A stretch of DNA of 31,774 bases. Source: Arsenophonus fragariae (GTDB lineage: Bacteria > Pseudomonadota > Gammaproteobacteria > Enterobacterales > Enterobacteriaceae). Below the pieces are notes generated by a model. That model was given only the letters and a program-made list of their open reading frames with translations. It had not been told where the DNA came from and ran no database searches. This document shows positions 26,950 to 31,774 of the stretch, one piece after another. How positions within the stretch are numbered: the stretch's first letter is position 1; every line of letters begins with the position of its first letter. Location: assembly GCA_047291315.1 (NCBI GenBank), contig JBDPYZ010000027.1:1-31774 (forward strand), given 5' to 3'. Made by a program: the position numbers and the translations under genes.

Positions 26950-27635
26950 ATGTCGGTGGCTAATTCATGGTTAAGTGCAGTAAATGTAAGCTGCAAGATA
27001 AAATGGTGACTAAATCAGACGGGATGGTTTATCGGTTCGTCTTCGGGTTACACCGAAAGGTAAAGTAATTTTCCAATACCGTTATTGCTGGCGAGGGAAA
27101 GTTGACACGATAGATATTGGGACTTACCCGGCGATAAGCTTAACAAGATGCGAGGGATAGTGCGCTTTTTTACCATGACGAACTGGAATAGTACAGAAAT
27201 CCTACAGCGGTTAAGCGCATTAAGAAACAACAATCGATTGGCGCCAAAACGGTTGAGTCCGTTATTCTTGACTGGTGGGATACGTTCTTAAAAATGTATA
27301 GGTAAACGCAGCAGCGATATTACATCACTGGATTTAAGTGTAAAAACGTAACAGTGCGAACGGGTATTAAGTTAAGATGAGCTCAGGGTTATTATTTGAG
27401 TTAATTGATGTCACAGACTATAACTTCAGAAACGCCCTGATTATAAAATTATCGTTATTATTTGGCTACCGGGTAGGTGAGTTGTTAAAAGCGAAAGTTA
27501 ATGATTTTGATTTCTCCAAAGGGCTATGGATAGTACTGTCGGAAAATCATAAAACAGGAAGAAAAAGTAAAAAGTGCATTATCCTCCCAATCATTCCCGT
27601 CGCTGAAAAGCTTATCAAAGCTGGTGGAGTAAAGT
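26950..27635 (+). pseudogene. int: P4-type tyrosine integrase, frameshifted and truncated
   Basis: Fragments of a phage/island tyrosine recombinase occur in order: MSVANSWLSAV at the start; the N-terminal DUF4102-like region (VTPKGKVIFQYRY, then DTIDIGTYPAISLT) around 27050-27145; the core-binding piece KKQQSIGAKTVESVILDWWD near 27223-27285; and the catalytic piece FGYRVGELLKAKVNDFDFSK in the frame 27377-27635, whose Arg is the first catalytic residue. At least three frameshifts separate the pieces. The C-terminal HxxR and Tyr region is absent: after about 27630 the sequence belongs to the opposite-strand AlpA gene. The element therefore cannot mobilise itself. Confidence 0.82.
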
Positions 27636-27643
27636 TACTCAAA

Positions 27644-27835
27644 TTATTTACCATTCTCCCAATCCAGAATATCACGCCATGCAAGATTAATCTCATCCGA
27701 TTTAAATTTAGGGAGTGGAAAGCCTTCACGCCTTTGTTTTCCATTACCTGCCCACTGTCTGATGGTGTGTGTTTTAGCTTCGTATCTTTTCGCCAGTTCA
27801 CTTTTTTTAACGAAAGGGGACTTGTTTTCATTCAT
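27644..27835 (-). CDS. AlpA-like small DNA-binding regulator
   Basis: A 63-aa protein with an N-terminal winged-helix/HTH of the AlpA/excisionase type: KKSELAKRYEAKTHTIRQWA followed by FPLPKFKSDEINLAWRDILD, where the second part resembles the region that leads AlpA proteins into a W-x-x-I-x-x-W type end. Such proteins regulate integrase or act as excision factors in P4-like satellites. AAGGAG stands nine bases before the ATG at 27835, and a good promoter lies at 27874-27902. It overlaps nothing intact. It is one of the only two undamaged genes in the element. The exact family is by resemblance; function is inferred. Confidence 0.65.
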   Translation of the reverse strand: MNENKSPFVKKSELAKRYEAKTHTIRQWAGNGKQRREGFPLPKFKSDEINLAWRDILDWENGK

Positions 27836-27873
27836 AGGATTTTTCTCCTTTGTTACACCTTTACGGCTGTTTA

Positions 27874-27902
27874 TATATACAGTTGTTAGTTTTTTATGTT
27901 AA
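27874..27902 (-). promoter_or_regulatory. Promoter of the AlpA-like gene
   Basis: On the minus strand, -35 TTAACA (27902-27897), exactly 17 bases, then -10 TATATA (27879-27874), 39 bases ahead of the ATG. Near-consensus, and the only obvious promoter for this gene. Confidence 0.55.
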
Positions 27903-27978
27903 AATTTCGTTGTTGTGTGTTTGCTATTCACAACGTAATTTACCCTGGTGTTGGCCAGCTTTGGGCTGGCTTTTTTTT
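27903..27978 (+). ncRNA. Possible small structured RNA ending in a strong terminator
   Basis: On the plus strand a stem GTTGTG/CACAAC (27912-27917 with 27929-27934) is followed by the hairpin GCCAGC/GCTGGC (27954-27959 with 27965-27970) and eight T (27971-27978). No plus-strand protein ends here: the integrase remnant is 300 bases away and the neighbouring genes are on the other strand. The layout, two hairpins beside an AlpA gene in a phage element, recalls C4/isrK-type antisense RNAs, but I cannot confirm the match. The 5' end is unknown. Confidence 0.4.
27954..27978 (+). terminator. Strong intrinsic terminator
   Basis: Stem GCCAGC/GCTGGC with a five-base loop and an uninterrupted run of eight T at 27971-27978. 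It faces the 3' end of the helicase remnant and terminates plus-strand transcripts. Confidence 0.8.
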
Positions 27979-28840
27979 ACTTTCTCTTCATCGCTTCCAG
28001 TAATAAATCCTGTCTTTCCCGTTTCGAATTGCGTCGCTCCATTACAACTTCATTGAGCGTATCTTTGACAATATATGGTGGATAAAGACAGGACGATTGT
28101 GTCTGGCCTGTGCTTGACGGGTTGGGCCAATATGTTCAATGATTTGCTGGTATTGCTCTAAATCCCACTAGTAAGAGAAAAAGACCAGAATATTACCCCC
28201 ATCCTGTAAATTTAAACTGTGGCCGCAGCTTGGGGGATGAGTAAAAAATAGCGGGCTTTTTTCACCATTCCAGTCTGTGAGTGTTTGCGGGTTAGAGTCT
28301 AACTTTTCCCTTTGGGACAGGTTTTTAGCAGTCGTGCAAGGTCATGTTTCCAGTGGTACGCAAACCAGTACCGGCATCCCCCCTCATTCATTAACAATAC
28401 TGTCCAATGCCTGAATTTTGGCATTGTGTATCTCTGTTCAGTCGTGGCTTTTATCGCTATAAATAGCACCGATGCAATTTGTAAGGTTTTTATTGTTTTG
28501 GCCGCGGCATTTAATGCCCCCGACAACACTATCGCCCAGTTCGAGAAACAGCTCTTTTTCCATTTCCTGATAGTGTTTTCAGGCTTTAGCGGGCACTACA
28601 ACATTGATGAGATTGTGTATGGATTCGTAGATGTTGAACTAGTCAGCTGCATTAAGGGACAGGGTGGCCTCACGGAGAGTACTGACTGAATTTGTTGGAG
28701 TGAGAAAAGCAAAGGTTCAAACTTACTCCACTGTTTTTCTGGAAATTGAATGCGGTTAAACCAGCGGGAAGTAAAAGTCTTTTTGATGCCTGGGTTGTAA
28801 CAAGTAAGTTGGTAAATCTATCCATACAAATCCTTTTTAG
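27977..28840 (-). pseudogene. Phage SNF2-family helicase, C-terminal remnant
   Basis: The minus strand holds, in several frames, the C-terminal half of a phage SNF2/DEAD-type helicase: KDLYG near 28830, SRWFNRIQFPEKQWSKFE (from about 28780), YQEMEKELFLELGDSVV, NAKIQALDSIVNE, LDSNPQTLTDWNGEKSPLFF, the motif V-like region HPPSCGHSLNLQDGGNILVF, the motif VI-like EQYQQIIEHIGPTRQAQA, and NRPVFIHHIVKDTLNEVVME up to the TAA at 27979-27977. Several stops (for example 28183, 28664) and frameshifts break it, and the GHG expected in motif V is GHS. The N-terminal Walker A half is absent. In related phages it is part of a replication module with DUF2800, DUF2815 and DNA polymerase. Confidence 0.8.
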
Positions 28841-28958
28841 GAAACAATTTATATGCTTTATTAGATTATTTAAGTGTCGAATATTACTTAATTTTTTATT
28901 AAATTATGTTATTGCTTAATTTTTAAATAAATACGACTGATTAAGTAAGTTATATCTT

Positions 28959-29616
28959 ATGAAAACTATTGATGTACTAACAAATTACCTCATCTCGTTT
29001 ATGGAGAAACAAGAAAATAGCATTTGGAGTATGAAAGATATTGACTCTCGTTTTATTTACGCTAATAAAGCTAAGCTTCTTTGTTCTTGTTTACCAATTA
29101 ACTTCAATATAGAAGGAAAATGAAGCTATGAATGTCCTGTGTCATGGATTGAAGTTGCTGTTATATGTGACACCTATGACACAATTATTCAGAAGTCAGA
29201 TAAACCGATATTTTATGTTATTAACCACAACACATAAAAAAAGATTATCACAACCTTTTTTCGTTAGAAAAATGCCCTATTACAATCAGAATAAAATAGC
29301 TGGTATTATCTGCTATGGAAGAAAAATCCCTCCCGTATTATTGTCAAAATATTTTTTCAAACAACCGACCTCTCTTTCTTTTTTAACAAATCATCCCCCG
29401 AATAATTTATTTACGACTGAAGAACTTAATGTACTATTTTTGGCGATGAAGCTATTCACTAATCAAGAGATAGCATTGAGGTGAGGTACATATTTTTGTA
29501 TCGTAGAGCAAATAATCCGACAGATAGGTAACAAGATTGATATTCATTTACGAAAATAGCTGAGAGATTACGGTATAGCTGAAGGATTTGATAATTACTT
29601 CCTACCATTTTATTAA
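28959..29616 (+). pseudogene. PAS/LuxR-type transcription regulator, broken
   Basis: The N-terminus MKTIDVLTNYLISFMEKQEN, then SIWSMKDIDSRFIYANKA, looks like a PAS4-type sensor domain. The C-terminus LFTTEELNVLFLAMKLFTNQ followed by EIALR and VEQIIRQIGNKI resembles a LuxR/GerE helix-turn-helix. A TGA at 29120-29122, a frameshift near 29240, a TGA at 29482-29484 and a TAG at about 29558 interrupt it. The end is TAA at 29614-29616. PAS/LuxR solo regulators are frequent in Photorhabdus and related insect associates, which fits the proposed host. It sits in opposite orientation between phage remnants, so it was probably cargo or a separate insertion. Domain calls rest on residue patterns only. 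Confidence 0.6.
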
Positions 29617-29641
29617 AAGGATTACTCTAATTTAAAAGTAA

Positions 29642-29717
29642 GATGTAGTAGCTCAGTCGGTAGAGCAGTGGACTTTTAATCCATCGGCCTCAGGTTCTAA
29701 CCCTGCACAGCACGCCA
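29642..29717 (+). pseudogene. tRNA-Lys(TTT)-like pseudogene
   Basis: The 76-base stretch folds as a tRNA. The D arm is GCTC/GAGC (29651-29666), the anticodon arm GTGGA-CTTTTAA-TCCAT with anticodon TTT at 29675-29677, the T arm CAGG/CCTG with loop TTCTAAC, and the 3' end GCCA is encoded. The acceptor stem is ruined: GATGTAG against ACAGCAC gives only two of seven pairs. The first T-stem pair is also lost, and the T-loop lacks its usual purine after TTC. It cannot be a normal tRNA. It may be a decayed phage tRNA or a remnant of a tRNA attachment site for the integrase. Confidence 0.72.
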
Positions 29718-29719
29718 CC

Positions 29720-29944
29720 TTACCGATGTGTCTTTGCCAGTCTCTTATTTTCTTTTCTCAAATACTTGTTCTCTTCAGCCAGTATTTGAATCATATTAAT
29801 TAATGTCTTTGTTTCCTCATCCGCATAAACAGGTGGCGCTAGGTTAAGCAGATAATGGCTGTTATTATGGGGGGTAGTGAGCGCAATCACCTCACCAATA
29901 AACTGATGATTTTCAATAGTAAGAGGGTGATTATTTGTTTTCAT
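29720..29944 (-). CDS. Small phage-associated protein, unknown function
   Basis: A 74-aa protein with a good ribosome binding site (AAGGAA, eight bases before the ATG at 29944). The N-terminal half (IENHQFIGEVIALTT, then HYLLNLAPP) looks like a small beta-rich piece. The C-terminal third (LINMIQILAEENKYLRKENK) is a predicted amphipathic helix with a leucine-zipper pattern. I do not recognise a named family. It lies downstream of the DUF2815 remnant on the same strand, so it was probably part of the phage early operon. Its stop is two bases from the 3' end of the tRNA-like sequence. It appears undamaged. Confidence 0.55.
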   Translation of the reverse strand: MKTNNHPLTIENHQFIGEVIALTTPHNNSHYLLNLAPPVYADEETKTLINMIQILAEENKYLRKENKRLAKTHR

Positions 29945-30074
29945 TTTTAAGTTTCCTTGGGTGATTTACTTTCTGTATATCAAAATTCCCTTAAGCTAAG
30001 TAGATTAAATATTAACCTAATTTTTAATTATGGCCTGATTTTTAACCACCTCAGGCGGTAGTGGTTCCCTGGTG

Positions 30075-30612
30075 TCACCCAGCTAATTCTTCTTCGTCAG
30101 CCATGCTCAGGTCGTCAAATTCTTCAACAGAAGCGCCGCTGCCTCCATCCCCATTACGGAAGAACTGAATGCCTCTTAATGAAGCTGAAACCTCTTTAGC
30201 GTTATTATTAAGAGTAAAATTCAATGACGGCGTTTAACGTAGCAGCATGAGTAGAGGCGACCATCCTGCTCGGTTAGAGGCGAAGTATTAGGGTCAATAA
30301 CTAACGGGTGGGATTTGTTATTGGCACTGATGTACATGTTTCCGACATAACCGCCATATTCCTTATTGTCACCATCGCGTAAACAAAAACGGTTGGGTTA
30401 TTGCAAATGCTGTTATAAGTTTTTTTACATCTTTTGCGCCTCATTTTGCCAATCACGTATTTGATCCCCGTTTAAATTTCCTCAATCAACTCAGTACGGT
30501 TTTTAGCAAAAAGGAAAGTGGCGCGGTATATGAAATCGCCCTGACCATTGACCGGAGTGGGTTCGAATAAATCATGGACTGTTAATCGCACGTTGTTTAA
30601 TTTGATTTTCAT
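30075..30612 (-). pseudogene. DUF2815 phage ssDNA-binding protein, broken
   Basis: The minus strand from ATG 30612 reads MKIKLNNVRLTVHDLFEPTP and ATFLFAKNRTELIEEI, then a TAA (about 30472) and frameshifts. The C-terminus returns in frame as AKEVSASLRGIQFFRNGDGG and VEEFDDLSMADEEELAG, ending at TGA 30077-30075. This is the pattern of DUF2815, related to the Enc34 phage ssDNA-binding protein, with its acidic C-terminal tail. It starts 45 bases after the DUF2800 stop, the standard order in phages with this replication module. It is inactive. Confidence 0.82.
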
Positions 30613-30656
30613 AAAATTACCCTTTTGATTAAATTGGATTTATCAACGAGTGACGC

Positions 30657-31774
30657 TTAGGTCACATCGTCGAAGTCGGTTTCAGGATTGATAGTTAGTG
30701 CAGGAGGTGGGTCAGATTCAGGCCAATCACCGGTTTAGCTTCTGCCTGTTGAATGAGAGCTTCTAGTTTTGGCCCCGACTGGGCTTGTTTTTTTTAAGTA
30801 ATTTCTTAGCCTGCGGGGGACTAATAATTTTCCAGTTGTATATTTGCTCTTGCTTAAGTTTGAAGCGTTTTAACAGGGCTTCTGCTTTACTTTCATCACC
30901 TCAGGTACGATTACCCTGTTTACCCGTAACAATTTTAAAGCTAGGTACTAAGTGCCTGGTATGTAACTCCTCGGCTACCCGATTTCGCTGTGTTTTAAAG
31001 AAATTTTACCAAATCAATATGTTGGTATAACTTTGCCAGTTGTTAAGGAGTAAGTGCCGTAATGCGTTTCGGCATATCGCTTAATTGTGGGGCCAGAGGT
31101 TTTGTTAAATCGACAAAATCACTCTTGACTTCATTATGAATAAGTTGCGCCTGGGCAAAACAGAAACTGCCTTTTGCTTTACAAAAACGGCATTGCTTGG
31201 TGCCAGGTGAAAAGGCACTATCGGGTAGATTATTGATTCCGTCACGCTTGGCAAGGTTAGTCATATTTATAGCTTTTTGAGTGCCTAATTTAGCCGGTTC
31301 ACCAAAAGTATTTAATTCATCAACCGACAACACCCACTCAGACACATGGTTAAGTCTGGATTGATGAATAAAAAGCTGCACCGTTTTAAAATCATAAATA
31401 AAGTCAAATTGGTTTAATGCGCCCAGTGCATAGAGCATTAGCTGCTCGGTTTCCTCTGCATTAACTTTTACCCCCTCTGTCGTATTTCAGGTCATGGCTT
31501 TTTGTCTCATTATCACTTAAAATGATCGCATCGGCAGTACCAAATGAATTTTTTACACCAATTACATCAGAGAAATCCACGCGCTCTTCAACCATTAGTG
31601 TTTTTCCCTCTGCAAGTTGCCAGATGGTATCGATATAGGTTCTGACGTGCTGAATCATCTCGTCATCAACCTGTGGCGAATTGGTTTTTTGCAGCGGATA
31701 AGTGTCGATATAATATTTAGCATCTAGGCCATAGACGCGTCTGCAGCTCTCACTAAAAGGGTTTTGGCCCATGT
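30657..31774 (-). pseudogene. DUF2800 phage nuclease-like protein, broken and partial
   Basis: The gene enters from beyond the window. VEERVDFSDVIGVKNSFGTA, then DAIILSDNE and HDLKYDRG match the RecB/Cas4-like core of DUF2800. A run of five G at 31469-31473 shifts the frame. It continues as EETEQLMLYALGALNQFDFI and a cysteine cluster CRFCKAKGSFC near 31190. A TAA at 31045-31043 stands where Glu or Gln is expected after ALTP. The tail (KAEALLKRFKLKQEQIYNWK, ending ETDFDDVT) is in other frames and stops at 30659-30657. DUF2800 proteins are phage replication/recombination proteins; nuclease activity is inferred from the family. At least one true stop means it is dead whatever the G-run. Confidence 0.82.

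Noticed and set aside
27547..27831. 94-codon open frame on the minus strand overlapping the AlpA-like gene
   Set aside because: It is an alternative frame of the same strand. The 63-aa frame has the HTH-like pattern, the ribosome binding site and the promoter.
27632..27889. C-terminal extension of the integrase frame
   Set aside because: After about 27630 the plus frame is only the complement of the AlpA-like gene and has no integrase motifs (no HxxR or active-site Tyr).
1..31774. CRISPR array, insertion sequences or rRNA
   Set aside because: No regularly spaced repeats, no transposase fragments with terminal repeats and no rRNA-like segments were seen on either strand.

Overview
The window is AT-rich and reads as a stretch of an Enterobacterales chromosome in active genome decay. 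Gene order follows the E. coli region rprA-ydiK-ydiJ-menI-sufABCDSE-ldtE-lpp-pykF and then sodB-grxD-rnt-gloA-slyA-slyB-anmK-pdxH-tyrS-pdxY-gstA. Intact housekeeping genes alternate with genes carrying many stops and frameshifts, separated by long AT-rich gaps. This pattern fits a fairly recent host-restricted symbiont. An Arsenophonus-like insect associate is my inference from composition, gene content and decay; it is not proven by any marker gene here.

Layout. 1-750 (minus): a Fur-box promoter, a small hemP-like gene and the start of a broken TonB-dependent haem receptor gene. 1498-1679 (minus): the small RNA RprA with a matching RcsB box and -10 box. 1863-2972 (minus): ydiK. 3189-6538 (plus): remains of ydiJ and menI. 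6753-13560 (plus): an intact sufABCDSE operon with a candidate Fur site over its promoter, followed by an L,D-transpeptidase gene. 13710-15927 (minus): lpp and pykF, both with recognisable promoters. 16379-17256 (plus): an eroded gene of unknown function with a strong ribosome binding site. 17454-18035 (minus): sodB killed by point mutations. 18279-19838: grxD, rnt and gloA, intact. 20713-26793: slyA, anmK, pdxY and gstA are broken, while slyB, pdxH and tyrS are intact.

From about 26879 to the end lies a wrecked prophage or satellite: a truncated P4-type integrase, an intact AlpA-like regulator with its own promoter, a possible small RNA, a SNF2-type helicase remnant, a broken PAS/LuxR regulator, a tRNA-Lys-like pseudogene, a small intact ORF, and broken DUF2815 and DUF2800 genes. 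DUF2800, DUF2815 and a SNF2 helicase normally belong to one phage replication module. The polymerase part expected between them is missing.

Functionally, the window keeps iron-sulfur assembly under stress (Suf), vitamin B6 oxidation (PdxH, which can supply PLP to SufS), envelope integrity (Lpp, LdtE, SlyB), glycolysis (PykF), tRNA-Tyr charging and methylglyoxal detoxification. It has lost Fe-superoxide dismutase, haem uptake, pyridoxal salvage by PdxY, anhydromuramic acid recycling, SlyA regulation, a menaquinone thioesterase and the YdiJ dehydrogenase. I found no CRISPR array, no intact transposon and no clear novel multi-gene system. The most interesting items are the conserved RprA/RcsB unit, the unidentified eroded gene at 16379-17256, and the AlpA/small-RNA/tRNA-like cluster in the phage remnant.
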